From Hermatobates lingyangjiaoensis (lineage: Eukaryota; Arthropoda; Insecta; Hemiptera; Hermatobatidae), in the NCBI GenBank assembly GCA_026182355.1, contig JAPFBL010000084.1, positions 10,089,501-10,153,500 on the forward strand: a stretch of DNA of 64,000 nucleotides, in the 5' to 3' direction. Under the pieces are notes generated by a model that saw nothing but the letters and a program-made list of their open reading frames with translations, was not told the DNA's origin and made no database searches. Positions 45,645-57,591 of this stretch are shown one piece after another. Each line of letters begins with the position of its first letter. Position 1 is the stretch's first letter. Both the position numbers and the translations under genes were made by a program.

Positions 45645-45911
45645 TATATGAGCCGCTTATTTTGAAAGTGGCCTAATTCCATTTATGTTAAAATCGAGAT
45701 ATTTAAGGGTTTGCGTTTTACAAAATTTAAAAATATTGTCATTTTATTTATCAACTAATTTTTGTTATAAAAAAACTTAGTAATTTTAAATAAATTTTGT
45801 ACAATTTGCTGCAAAAGGTAAAGATAACGTAAAAATGTAATTATTTAAATAGCTAGCTAAATTTTTTTGGAAAATGGAATTAGGCCACTTTCAAAATAAA
45901 CGGCTCATATA
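45645..45911. mobile_element. MITE with 38-bp TIRs
   Basis: A 267-bp unit with inverted ends of 38 bp (45645-45682 and 45874-45911), one mismatch, starting TATATGAGCCG. The interior is AT-rich and non-coding. The outermost TATA could include a TA target duplication, as for Tc1/mariner-type MITEs; the mobilising transposase is not in the window. Confidence 0.85.
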
Positions 45912-47684
45912 TAATAACTAAAAAATCAGCTTAAAAGTTATGTAATAATAAAAGCTTATCGAGGACAATCCGTCATATTAGTCACTTCTGGTCTAAAGCA
46001 TTGGCTCTAAAGTATAGCACTTATTTGTTTTTTTATATTAAAAATACACATGTAACAATAATTATAATTGTACTAACGTACTAGCGATGTTTTATCCCTT
46101 ACGACTGTGAATCCCTTAGACTGAAATAATAGAGAAACAGTGCATATTCAATCATACAAAGATCAGTATTACCAAAAGTAACAAATAGAAATATAGTTCT
46201 ATGAATGATGTAAATTTGTCTTCATAGCGATTATTGATTGAAGGAGGTTTGTCCACAATTAAGTTTCACCACCTCAATTTCACTAATTTCAAATTAGTTA
46301 ATTCAACTAATAAGAACAAAACTTATTTTTGTACTTTAAGTAAATTAACATACAAATGATATAGTTCACTGTAAACATTCCAGAAATAACCACAAACAAT
46401 AATTTAAAGTATTTAAGATAATCATCAAATAAAAGCAATAATTAATAACACTCAGAGAGCTGGTAGAGTCAGAGTAGTTTATTTTTTTTATAACTGCATA
46501 ATTGGTTAGATTTTTGTGTTGCAATTAAGCACATCATATTTTTTTAACTTAACAGTATTTAAATATATGTTATATGGATTTGTTTTCAACTTTCCGAATT
46601 ACCTGGCAGTAACAAGATAACCTTAACAAGATAATAACTAGCTGAAGATTATTCTCAATTATTTGTGTATAAATGAAATAAAGTATTTATTTTGAAAGCG
46701 TATATTATAGTTATTTTAATGAAGATTAAGAATGAGAAGTATGCTATGAATAATTCTTTGATAACAAATATTATAATTTGGTTTCCTACTGATCACACGA
46801 ACTTACGGTAAATGAACAACGCAGCATGAAATGCATAGGTTTGTTCTTTTGTGTCATTTCCTCCAAATTTCACACCTATTGGCTTTCACCTTTATTGTGG
46901 TTCTATTGGCGGAAAGTGGTTTATTTATTATTTGGCAATACCCATTTTAGCAATGGGCGAGTTATATTGCTGGGTTGATTCTACATTGGGAGTCACAAAT
47001 TTTGTCTACTTCAAGTAAATATCAAGTATATTTAGAGTAGGGATCTTTAAGAAGTACCTGACATCAAACAGGCTTGACTGTCGTAACTCTTCGAGTGACG
47101 ATGTGTTCAGATTTTTTTCACCTCCTCCGTGAAGAAATCGAGGGCGAGAGTGAGAACCTTACCTTGGGTCAACAAGAGTGGCGAGAAGCCACTGGGTTAC
47201 CCTGGCTCAAGAAGGAACACGAAACTAGGACGCACTCTTCTTAATAAAGTGTATTTCAAAACAATTCAGTTGTAGTTTGTTAAACCAAATTATACAGAAC
47301 TTGTGCACTATTGACTGAAGACTGTAGGTTTAAGTCCTAACAGAATAAGAGAATGAGTCCTGAAGACTTAAGTGCTTATCTGAACTTTAGCGATTGAAAT
47401 CTAAACAAAGTTTTATCTTTAAAGGCTTTTATTTCACATCTCACATCAGTTTATTTCTTAGGTTATTGTAATAAAATTCAACTAAAATGAGTCGTAATTT
47501 TATGGAAATATTTTTTATGTTTTAAATGATTTCTAATACTGCATTTCAAGAATTACTTATTCGGATTGGTATTTATGAATAATGAATTTTACTATATATT
47601 ATCTGCATTATTAGGAGATAGTGATATGAAATTTTTGATGGTGAGAGCAATGTAGCAAACTTTTTCTTGCGGGTTGAATACCCC
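45912..47684. other. Gene-free stretch
   Basis: AT-rich, with a GC-richer patch at 47060-47250 that has no domain-bearing frame. Confidence 0.5.
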
Positions 47685-47979
47685 TTGCAGCAAAGACACA
47701 CTTGTTGCTGCCTTTACTGATGCACTAAGGCAAGAACAGTTTCCTTGAGAGGGTGTTCACATAAAAGTCAAAATGTGAACACTTATCTGGTGGCCCCCAC
47801 AGCTTATAAGAAAGCAGGAAAACAGCTCTCTCTTCATTGTTTATATTCTTGGAATGGAAATATATTTATCTCAAAATATCCAATTTGACACATTTTGACG
47901 TTTATGTGAACATCCTCTCAAGTTAACTGTTCTTGCCTTAGAGCATCAGTAAAAGCAGCAACATGTGTATTTGCTGCAA
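47685..47979. mobile_element. Foldback element with about 92-bp arms
   Basis: Arms 47685-47777 and 47889-47979 are inverted copies starting TTGCAGCAAA, roughly 90 percent identical. The 111-bp centre is unique. No coding capacity and no clear target duplication. Likely an old MITE or foldback transposon. Confidence 0.8.
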
Positions 47980-50900
47980 CCGTGACCAAGATTGTGTTTG
48001 CATTAACTACCTCTTGTTCAGAAAAACTGTCTAACTTCCCAGTTTTTAAGACAAAAATGTAGTTTTATGTTTAAGAATGTCAACTGTCATGTGTAACATT
48101 CACAGCAATATATATTCTTTTTGAAAATGAAATATTGCCATTAACTGGTATTAATAACAGTCTGCGTGTTAAGACTTCTAACTGCTTAGAGCGCCAAGAT
48201 TGTTTTATTGGCTGCCAGAAAGAAATGAGCTCAACACACTTAAAATACAAAGAGAAGTTCTTTCTGTTTGTTGCATTATTTTCTTTCGAGGTTTTGAGGC
48301 AATGATTGGGATTTATACTTCTTAATTACCGCGATCAATGATGGCTGTCTCATTCATTGGAAATTATTTTTTTCTCATCATGAATAACAATGCAGGAGAC
48401 ATTATCATCTATAACCGCTTGACAGTTATGTTATGCTAGAGTGTCTCAGCCTTGTGTGGTCCCATCACTTAACTCCAGTCTTCTTTTATAGAACTGCATT
48501 TAATTGTTTCTTCCATCTTAATAGTATCATTATATCATCTTGTTCCCTTTTGAGAGATCATATTTTAAATCCTCTATTCATTTATTATTTTTGTTGTATA
48601 TTCTATAAAAGACTGCATAATTCATATAGTGATCATGAATAGTGGAGTGCGTTTCTCTAGGACTGAGCAAACAGCAGAGTGAGGACGGTGCTTTGAAAAG
48701 AGTAAGGACCCGATTCAGGCTGACGTCTTGGCTGGCTTTGTGACGACTAATCAGCTGGTCTTGAAACATGCCTGGCGATCGAAACCAGTCGTCCAGGCGT
48801 CTCTCCCAGTCCAACAGCGATCTGAATTCATTCACTACCTATTCATTTTCAATTTCACAACACAATTATTCTATTATTAAGCGGACTACTCTTGACATTA
48901 GTGATTTCCTATTACCTGACCATCCTATTTTTGTTATATGACAAAATTCCGATACTACATAATTCAGATACTGCAATGTGCACACACTGCGGTTATCTAA
49001 TTCAGTACAGTCATTTTTGAAGCACACTTCAGTTACATAATACTTGATTATAATAAACACATGTTACATGTGTGGGACACTACGCTACTTTTATTTACCT
49101 CACTATAAGTATGGACAGTAGAACTTTGCTGTACGAGTGTCCCCTTGTACTAGTTATTGGCTTTACGAGCAGCCATGTCTTGTAAGAAGAGTAAAATTCG
49201 TAGTACGAGCACCACTCTCTTTATATTAGTATATGTGGTGAACCGTTGTTTACAAAATCAATTTTTTTTATTGGTTTGAGATTTTCCCTGTTTTATTTGA
49301 GTTTTAAAATGGCTTTAGTTGCAACCAGTTGTCATTTACTTTTAATTATTTTTTTTAATTTATGATTTGCTAACTTTAATTCATTCATTCTTTTTATCGC
49401 TGTTGTAATGCAGTGTAATTAAGATTAGTAAGGGCCGATTACCTTCCCTTTTGAGGAGCACGCAAATTTCTTGAGAGTTATTAATTCCTTGTTGATTCTC
49501 TTAAATACCATAGATATAACATCATTATTCGTAAAGCCTATTCACTGAACCTAGAAAGCAAGTACTACTCTATGTGACCTTAGTGCAGAGCTTTTCATTT
49601 CTTATTTCTTTTCCCCTTGTTATTCTTTACTCGTTTTGAGTCCACCTGATTCATTTTTTCAGATATTTTATGGACGAAGAAACGCCGCATGTCAACGATT
49701 TGATAATCTAAGGGAGTGAAAGCCCTCTCACAATATTGACAAACGAAAGGGATGAACTGTAATGGCCTCTTTGGTCTACTGTAGGTAAAGTATAATGATC
49801 AAAATAGAATCAGTTTTGATATGTGGTCGTATTTATTGTCATTTTTCGGTCAATACATAAAATATAAGTAATTTATTTTGAATAAAAAAATAATTAGTTT
49901 GAACAGTCTTGTCTTGTACTAGTTGGGGCGTTGTCCATCATGAAAAGTTATTATTGTTCGTGGAAAAGGCTTGTTAATTGAGTGGTAATAATAACCTTGA
50001 ATTATTTAATTTATTGTGATAAATGTCAAGAGTGTAAGAAAAGGAAGGTTCACGTAGGGTAGTTGTAATAATTTGTTTTTCTTCAAATAATATATAAAGT
50101 CTGAAACGATTCCTTACTCAAATTTTATTTTGAACACACGATGCATGGATGCGAATTGTGGACTATTATTTCATCAGTTCATGACTAGTTGTAAAGGAAT
50201 TCCAATTTAATCAATAAATTCATATTTTTTTGGGGGAAAGACTTTAATTAATTAGATGGTTCCATTTATGTGTTAACGTTAAATTAAGTAACTAAAGTAT
50301 AAATGTTACAGCATGTAACACTCGTGACTCATTTGTGGAGAGTAGACAAACTCGTAACTCGCAAGTTATTAACGAGTTTCAAGTTGAACTTTACATTTCT
50401 GAAATCCAATTAAAAATCTACATGCCGAACTTTAAATATCATCAACCTCCTTAGTCTTAACATCTCTCTCACAGAAATTTTTACTATCAGATCCCTCTTC
50501 GTTACTCATAATATTATTAGATGTGTAAAATGATTCATACAATATCTAAAATATCAGAAGACTTCCAGTCCATGGGATCATTTGAAATCAATTCGATGCC
50601 CCCTATAAAATATTCTTCGAGGAACATTGTATCTTGGAACAGATAGGATATAGACATGTTTCCTTTGTAATTTATTACGACCATTTTCATTTTACAACCG
50701 ATGCGTATAATACCTCTGGTTTTAACACAGCATTAATAGTCAATTTGTAGTCATTGGGGCTGTACATGTAAAAAATAAAGTTTTTACATTGTTAAAAGTA
50801 GGATTTACACTCATGTGTATAAATTTGAAGTAGTTTTGGAGAATTTAACCAGGCATGTTTGCGGTGGGTTATTTAAAGAATCCAGGTGATTATTTATGGT

Positions 50901-52960
50901 CAACTGAACGCTTCCTGTAAAATATTATATGAGACACAATTTATTGAGCTACATATATATGAAACTATTAATATTTATTTCTAGTATATTATTGGTAATT
51001 TGATTTCTCATTGAGGCATTTCCGTTTCATTTCAGTCGCAATAGACTGCAAATTACATCTTTAACTATAACTTTATATCTATAACTAGTTCTATGCTATA
51101 GGTAGTTTAAACAGCTGTTAGTGTTCAATTTTGTAAAAAAATATTTGAAGTCAATGTAAACAAATCCAATAAACATTCAATATAAACAGTTGGTTACCGT
51201 TTGTTTAAAGTTGAGTATTCATTTTTTAGAGCCCTATTTCTTTTTACAGTAATTGGGATTTCTTGAATTTTTTTTTAAAACACACCAATTTTTGGTAAAG
51301 TTGGTTTTTTTTAGCTAGCTGTTTACCGTATTGAAAGCATTCTCTGAAATGTACATAATTCCCATTTCGGTCCATGTAATTTCAAGACAAATGTAATCCG
51401 TTTATGTTCTTAAAAGATTCTACTTATGAGGATAATTTCATTATGATCCATTACAGCTTGTGATATTTATAAGTGGACAGAAGCTATTAAAATCAAATAG
51501 AAGTCACAATGTTCACATTTCACGCAAAACTGACCTATTCGATTATTTAAGAGATCTAAAATGTTTTCATTTAATGATACTATCAGTTTTATAATAATAT
51601 CATTATAATGATACCCCAACATTTCAACGCTCTGGATTTACCAAAAAAAATGTTGCAAAAACACATGTTGTTAAAAAATTGACTTTCCTCTGATTTACTA
51701 TTGTCTAAAAACAATAGAGTACATCTACATTGTGGACACACACACACACATAGACTTCATGAACAGAGAGTGAAAAATGGACTTTCGGGATGCTCAAAAT
51801 ATGTAAAACCATCAAAATCTGGACATAGGTTTGTTTCATGATAGCTATACTTTACTTATAGTAAAGAAAATACTATTTAACATGGCAATTTATGTTCATG
51901 ATTTATGACTTCTCTAAAGTGCCGACGATTTCTACTATATATCTTTATCATTCGTCTTATTAGTGCCAGTTTATGGTTGATTAGGAAATGGTCGAGCGTC
52001 GAACGACTGTTTAAGATGAGCCAGAAGAATTAAAAAGCATTACATCTTACTCAGTCGAAAGAAGAAGAAAATGAATATTCTTCAAGAGACATTTGAAGAC
52101 GGTAAAGATAAAAAATAGTTGTATTGTTTGACTGGTGGTGGTGAATGATTAGGCAATGTAATTGGAGGTCGGGGAGTGGACAATAACATTAGCTTCTCTA
52201 ATACATTAGAGTGCAGAGCACGTTGGAGGGGCTGTACCCTTCAATCTACTTTACGCCAGCTCAACAAATAGATTACGTGAACATAACTCCCCTTCCATGC
52301 CCCTTCCTACTTACATATTATTAACTTGGCTCCATGCCTTGCTTAGTCAAATCCATCGAGTTCCTCGCATTTCGGTCACTTTCGCTGCCTTTGTCTCCTG
52401 TCTCCTTCAATCAGCATTAGCCATATTTCCTATTATTGCTAGTTTATCCGCTTAACATATTTCATCCTCTATAGCTCATACTTGATAATTTGTAGTTCTA
52501 TCGTTAGGTCTTCAATTTATTTTAAAAAAATAATTTTTTATATACTAATTGCATTAGTAATTCAAAAAAATAGTTCCTTCAGAAAAATCTTTACAATGAT
52601 TGGCATCATAAAGAAAAAAGAATCCTTGTGACCATGTGTAAGATTTAAGGATGTTTCGTGTGTGAAGATTTTTTTATTTTTTCTTAATATAATTTTTGCT
52701 ATTCCTATTTAGAAGAATGCCAAAAACTGCAAATAAGAATAAGGAATTATAAAATCGGACTAATTTCCGCATCAGAAATGGCAGCAGAAATGTCATTCCG
52801 ATTGGGATTCTGATGAGAATGTTAGACTTATGAAAGATTCATCAGTTAACACTTGCTTAGTAATTTATTAATGTATGAAACCTGGCAGCGGTCAAAGATC
52901 TTAGCCCCACTTCTTACTATAGTTTAGATTTTTATATATGCAAGAGTCGCAATAAGCACC
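47980..52960. other. Gene-free stretch
   Basis: No supported gene. 48650-48840 is GC-richer with an 85-codon minus frame of unknown nature. 49116-49215 begins CAGTAGAACTTTGCTGTACG and contains repeated TACGAG, resembling the end of a pogo/Tigger transposon; no matching opposite end was found. 52100-52450 is another GC-richer patch without a gene. Confidence 0.45.
49116..49215. repeat. Possible pogo/Tigger terminal region
   Basis: Starts CAGTAGAAC and repeats the TACGAG word several times, the usual look of a Tigger-type end (CAGTxGAACCTCG...TTACGA). The preceding bases are not TA, and the partner end is not visible, so this is tentative. Confidence 0.3.
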
Positions 52961-52964
52961 TATT

Positions 52965-53034
52965 AATAACAAAAGGAAAAAGTTTTTAACGTTTCGAGTG
53001 ATTCCCTTAAATATATATATATATATATATATAT
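52965..53034 (-). repeat. Truncated PLE end and (TA)n
   Basis: On the minus strand AATCACTCGAAACGTTAAAA carries the GAAACGT part of a PLE end; its upstream half, where the CTGANGA box should be, is replaced by (TA)n at 53010-53034. Confidence 0.5.
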
Positions 53035-53064
53035 ACGGTACTGTTTTCTTGACCACTAAATATT

Positions 53065-53240
53065 AACAAACACTTAATCTTCTTCTCGGAGTTTGGTCAT
53101 GTAACATATGGTAATGTAACAGAAACCAGCCTTGATTTATAGTTCTGAGGATGTCTTAAAATAAAGACGAAACGTTGGCAAAAAGGTGATTCCATATATT
53201 TACCCTGACCAAACTCCGAGAAGAAGATTAAGTGTTTGTT
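53065..53240 (+). mobile_element. Short unit with perfect 35-bp TIRs, PLE family E end
   Basis: Perfect inverted arms 53065-53099 and 53206-53240, starting AACAAACACTTAATC. Inside, CTGAGGA, a GTCTT/AAGAC hairpin and GAAACGTT give the same core as other PLE ends, with an extra T before the hairpin. 176 bp in all, no coding. (TA)n runs lie on both sides. Confidence 0.85.
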
Positions 53241-53268
53241 ATATATATATATATATATTTACCTCCTT

Positions 53269-53614
53269 CCATAGTAAACGCACCTACCCTATCTCTCACA
53301 AGACCTCTTGTACCTCTCATAACTGCGTTTACCGTTTGGATTGCACCCAGTGTGATTCTTTTTATGTGGGTTTGGCTTCCACCAAGCTAAGCCTGCGTAT
53401 GAATAATCACAGGTCATCCGTTGGCAAACGCAGTGACCTTCCCGTTGCTACTCTTGCCAGTTCTCACGGACTCAGTTTTAATGACTGTTTCCGTGTACAG
53501 GTCCTGAGGCAGATTGATCAGACTAATTCGAAAGTTACTCTGAGAGCTTCAGAAGAAGCACTTATTAGTCTTCTGGGCGGTAGATCGGCTCCTGGGCTTA
53601 ACCTCAATCGTTGA
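53269..53614 (+). CDS. PLE GIY-YIG endonuclease domain, 5'-truncated
   Basis: The best-preserved copy of the second PLE type. The frame reads NCVYRLDCTQCDSFYVGLAS then LSLRMNNHR and, near the end, SEEALISLLGG and APGLNLNR before a TGA stop. VY and YVG are the GIY-YIG strands, with the conserved Arg and His following and the Glu in SEEAL; CxxC lies between the strands. The RT and linker are absent because the copy is truncated just upstream, next to (TA)n. A T-rich tail leads to the family B end at 53850. About 100 uninterrupted codons suggest modest age, but without RT it is inert. Confidence 0.85.
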
Positions 53615-53656
53615 TTTTTTTTATTTTTTTTTTATTTATTTTATTTTTTATTTATT

Positions 53657-53704
53657 TATTTATATTATATATATATATATATTATATATATATATATATA
53701 TATT
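53657..53704. repeat. (TA)-rich tract
   Basis: TA repeats within the PLE 3' tail. Confidence 0.9.
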
Positions 53705-53849
53705 TTAAAGTTATCAGCTTTGAATTTTATTTTAGTTAAATGTTTTCATTTTTTAATTTTTATTTGGCTTTTATCTCTTTATCTTCCCTGTCTACCTTTC
53801 CTCCGAAAGTTGGCTACACTGTTTGAGTGCTTCAGTTCGAACGCCAAGT

Positions 53850-53980
53850 CAGTCGTTATCAGCCTTTGGAGCGATTCACTTCTTTTCCTGAAGACGAGGA
53901 CATCGAAATATAGTAGTGAGTTCAGTGGTTTCCTTTCTATGTGTTCTTTTTTTAAATTCTAGTTTATATATATATATAAA
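53850..53980 (+). repeat. PLE end, family B
   Basis: CTGAAGA (53888-53894), a weak GA/TC hairpin, GAAATATA, then TCACT upstream pairing with AGTGA downstream as an outer stem I. It lies 3' of the endonuclease frame, linking family B to the second PLE type. (TA)n follows. Confidence 0.75.
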
Positions 53981-53984
53981 AGAG

Positions 53985-56969
53985 TTCTACAATATACCTG
54001 GAAAAAAGCAAATTCAGTCATAGACTACAAGATGAAATCTTCCAAGGTCATAATGATCGAAATATGATTCAATCTCAATCATTACATCAGCTCTTCTTCA
54101 AAAATATAACCAGCCCAATTCATTATAAAGCCTCTTGCTCGTCCCTTAACTTCGTCTGCACTGGACTGGGTTGTAAGGGAAATGTTATGTTGTTTTCTGT
54201 TCTATCTTGTTGAATCTGCATAGAAACTGTCTTATCTCTTCTTTTGATCATGTCTGTCACTGTCCATCCAAACTCTCGTTGTCTTCCTTTTAATGAGTAC
54301 TTCAAGTTTATAATTCAGAGACTCATTCTGAGTGATGATATGTTACTCTGCCTTTAAGATTTCTTGGTGTTCCCTTTTTGTCTTAATTTAGTCAGATATT
54401 TTTTCGTTTTATGATAATATGTTTTATTTAGTCTTGTTTCCATTTCTCTTACATTTATACGCTATCCTCTCTTTTTTTACTTGTCCTTTCTCCTTTTCCT
54501 CCTTTCCCTTTTCAGATCACGATCCTGTATTAGCAACCCACTCCACTACATTTCAATGTCTTGAAGTACCTTCACTCCTTCCTCATTCTTCTCTTTTCAT
54601 TCTATCTCATTTTTATTAGAAAAAATTAACTAACTCTATTCATTTTTTTATTTACTAAAAGTAATTTCTTAAAATTATTATTTCAATTTTATGTGAAGGC
54701 TATTTTACAATAATTTAAATATTTTTTTCCAGGAATGGGTTTTGATTTGCTTAAACAGTTTCTTGTTTCTTTTATTCGGACATTGAATATTGTGCTGCCT
54801 CTCAGTGTGAGATAGATTCAGAAATTGATATGTCTAATTAAATACATCTACTGATGCCTGATTGAATATTTATTTCTATTTGAGTTACTGTCAAGTTGGT
54901 AATGAAATTTGTTTTTCCATTGATTTTTCTTTTGTGCCATCTTCAAGCATTCCTCTGTTGATTTTCATTTCAGTGTGTTTTCCTCGATCTGTTGGGACAA
55001 CAAGCATTGTCTGTCTAGCCCTCTTGAGAAGTGTGTTGTCATCAGCTTGTGATTGGCTTACTCCGGCTCTTCTCTGTAAGTTCAATCCTCTTCAGTGGTG
55101 AATTTTTCACCTACTTGTTCATTTCAATGAACTTCTGTTTATGGTTGCTGATTTGTGACGGTGTCCACGACAGGTCCTTTCCTTTATTACATAGTAGGTG
55201 CTTCTAAATGTATACCAACTTCTACTTCACATTGGACTTAGGACGTCATTTAGTTTTACTGATTTTTCATCGAAAATGTTCAAATTCATCAATTGTATAA
55301 TTTTCTGTGGCTTAGCATAGTCGAGTATGTGCATAAATATGAGATAGCTGTGTAATATATGTTCTTAATGAAGAATTCCATGTCAATTCATTTTGAAAAA
55401 AGACAGTATAATTGAGTTTATTTTAATATTACCAGCTGATGTAACATAAAAAGAAAAGTATTGATTATTTGTATAGAGTTATAAAAATAAAGTACGATTC
55501 ATTTATATTTGCTAGATATTTTCTATAATGTCCATATTTTCTTAATTTTAAAAATAATTCAATAAACAGTGCTCACTAATACTTGTATTATATGGCATTT
55601 TGTATTAATTATAATTTTTCTTCGATTTTAATAAAATTATACAGAATCAGTGTACCTAAAGATTTAAGAAACTTTATTCTTTGTATTTGTTGTGAATTTC
55701 GTGAGTTGTTACTGCAACATGAGCGAATAATTTTTAAATTGTTCTTTTGTGAACTATCTGTGGGTAACATGTAATGGGATTTCTCAGCAGTTTTATAGAT
55801 TTAAACAGCTATAGCAAATTGAACATGCTTGCTGGCATTTAATCTTTATCCTCTTTATCTGGGTTGATAAACGAATAAAATGACGTCCATGATTTATAAC
55901 TACATACTTATGTTGAGATAAGAGCGCACCTGGATCTGCTGTAATTGCTATCGGTAATTTATCTGGTTGACAGTGGATTATTGGTGATTGGTGTGATAGC
56001 GTTATCCACTGACCAGTCAGGAGTGACATGTACCCACCCGCCTTACCCTGCCACTACTCCTTGTCATTCCTTAGTCACCATGTCTCCTCCTATCCATCGA
56101 CTTTTCATAATAATCTAATATATCATTCAGAGAATATATTTATTTTGCACTTCTTATAAACTAACGGCAGTACATATACAAGGAAAACAAAAAAATATTT
56201 CCTAGTGTTTTGCCCTTATCAAACAACTGATTCGCACGTATTTAATTATGGTTGCTGATGTTCAAGTTAATAATTCAAGGAAATTTATGCTTTTTCCTTC
56301 TGATGATTTTTTCTTGTAGTAAGCAATTTTTAGTTTCGTGCTTACCAATACATAGATATTTATTAAATCATACAAACATAAATCAATAAAAAGCATTGCT
56401 ACATTTTCTTTTTCTACTATATACTATGGTAATTTCACATGAAGTAAACATTTTATAAACTACAGCATGAACATCAAAATTTTTGTAGAGATCTCAACTT
56501 GTAACAACACTCGTGAAAGTCTCAAAAGTATTTTCTTTTGTGTCTGTAAAAAAGACAGTTACTGGCTAAAAGGTTGAAAGACCCATTTAAGAAATTTATG
56601 CTGGAGTATCATCTATATTCATGATTGTGATATATTTCAATCTTCGGAAATGATCGTCCAAAATACCAAAAATTTGTTCAGAACGAAGAGCATTATAGAA
56701 CACTTCCTCAAACAATATTGAGTTATTCATCAGGAAGAGATCAAGAGCAATATACTTATGTTCTTAATTTTTTGATTTAAAAAAAAATAATGGAAGTCTG
56801 ACAAGTAAAATCAATTAAAATTTCGAACTTCGTATAAATCTTCTACCATATGCAGTCAAAGAATTTAGTTCCATGAAAATAGGGTAACACTTGATTCTAA
56901 AGAATAAGAAATTTTTCCTTTTCTTCCAGTACCATTAGTGGTAATTTTCTTGATTATAGAATAACGTTA

Positions 56970-56970
<1 letters not shown>
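53985..56970. other. Gene-free stretch
   Basis: No supported gene. Short frames at 54419, 54862 and 55793(-) have no recognised domains; a pyrimidine-rich patch is at 54420-54620. Confidence 0.5.

Positions 56971-56972
<2 letters not shown>

Positions 56973-57027
<55 letters not shown>
56973..57027. repeat. (TA)n tract
   Basis: About 27 TA units ending exactly at the start of the palindrome at 57028. Confidence 0.95.
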
Positions 57028-57030
<3 letters not shown>

Positions 57031-57232
57031 CAAACCACAAAAAGAAATGGGAAAACAAGACTAAGATCTTTCAACCGTAACAAGCGGTCTTCGTCAGAGT
57101 CAAAAACCCAACTCAGTTGGGTTTTTGACTCTGACGAAGACCGCTTGTTACGGTTGAAAGATCTTAGTCTTGTTTTCCCATTTCTTTTTGTGGTTTGATC
57201 ATTGATTGTTGTTTCACGTGTGTTTTATGTGA
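57028..57232. repeat. Perfect palindrome of family D ends
   Basis: Arms 57028-57113 (minus) and 57115-57200 (plus) are exact inverted copies, 86 bp each, with one base between. The right copy continues to 57232. Both arms share a private variant (TTTCTTTTTG where other copies have TTTCTTATTG), showing that one arm was copied from the other. Confidence 0.95.
57118..57180 (+). ncRNA. Hammerhead-like motif (family D, best copy)
   Basis: All elements are intact: TGGG/CCCA and GACT/AGTC stem I, CTGACGA, an A-T pair, bulged G and ACCG/CGGT stem II, GAAA, AGATCT half-stem III and T17. The opposite strand holds the same motif in the left arm. Confidence 0.6.
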
Positions 57233-57233
57233 A

Positions 57234-57263
<30 letters not shown>

Positions 57264-57264
<1 letters not shown>

Positions 57265-57420
57265 GTGCGGAGCAGCACTGGCGGTTGCCGGGTTGGTTAC
57301 TTGTCGTTGCGTCTACAACGTACTTGGTCTCCCTTTCTCTTCTATCCTTAAGACTGATTACTCGAAAATTTGAGTCTGTAAGTGTGTTTCCTTACTCTGT
57401 GTGTTAACCTTCTTGAATTT
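57264..57420 (+). repeat. Degenerate family C end
   Basis: GC-richer leader, then CTTAAGA in place of CTGAAGA, CGAAAATTTGAG and GTCTGTAAGTGTGT. The core box is mutated, so it is inactive. Flanked by (TA)n. Confidence 0.65.
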
Positions 57421-57444
57421 TGAACTAGTGTATATATATGTATA

Positions 57445-57529
57445 TATAATACGACGACGACGATGAATGTTGAAATATCGTAGTGAGTCTTTAGTGTGTG
57501 TTTTTATCTGTTTTTCGCTTTCCTTTGTG

Positions 57530-57530
<1 letters not shown>
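57445..57530 (+). repeat. Degenerate family B end
   Basis: GTTGAAATATCGTAGTGAGT with the downstream TGTGTGTTTTTATCTG stretch matches the minus copy at 43962-44055; the CTGANGA box is lost. (TA)n lies on both sides. Confidence 0.6.

Positions 57531-57532
<2 letters not shown>

Positions 57533-57591
<59 letters not shown>

Noticed and set aside
48578..48835. 85-codon minus frame with a Trp/Arg-rich stretch
   Set aside because: Composition is somewhat coding-like, but there is no family match that I recognise and no splice signal that decides borders.
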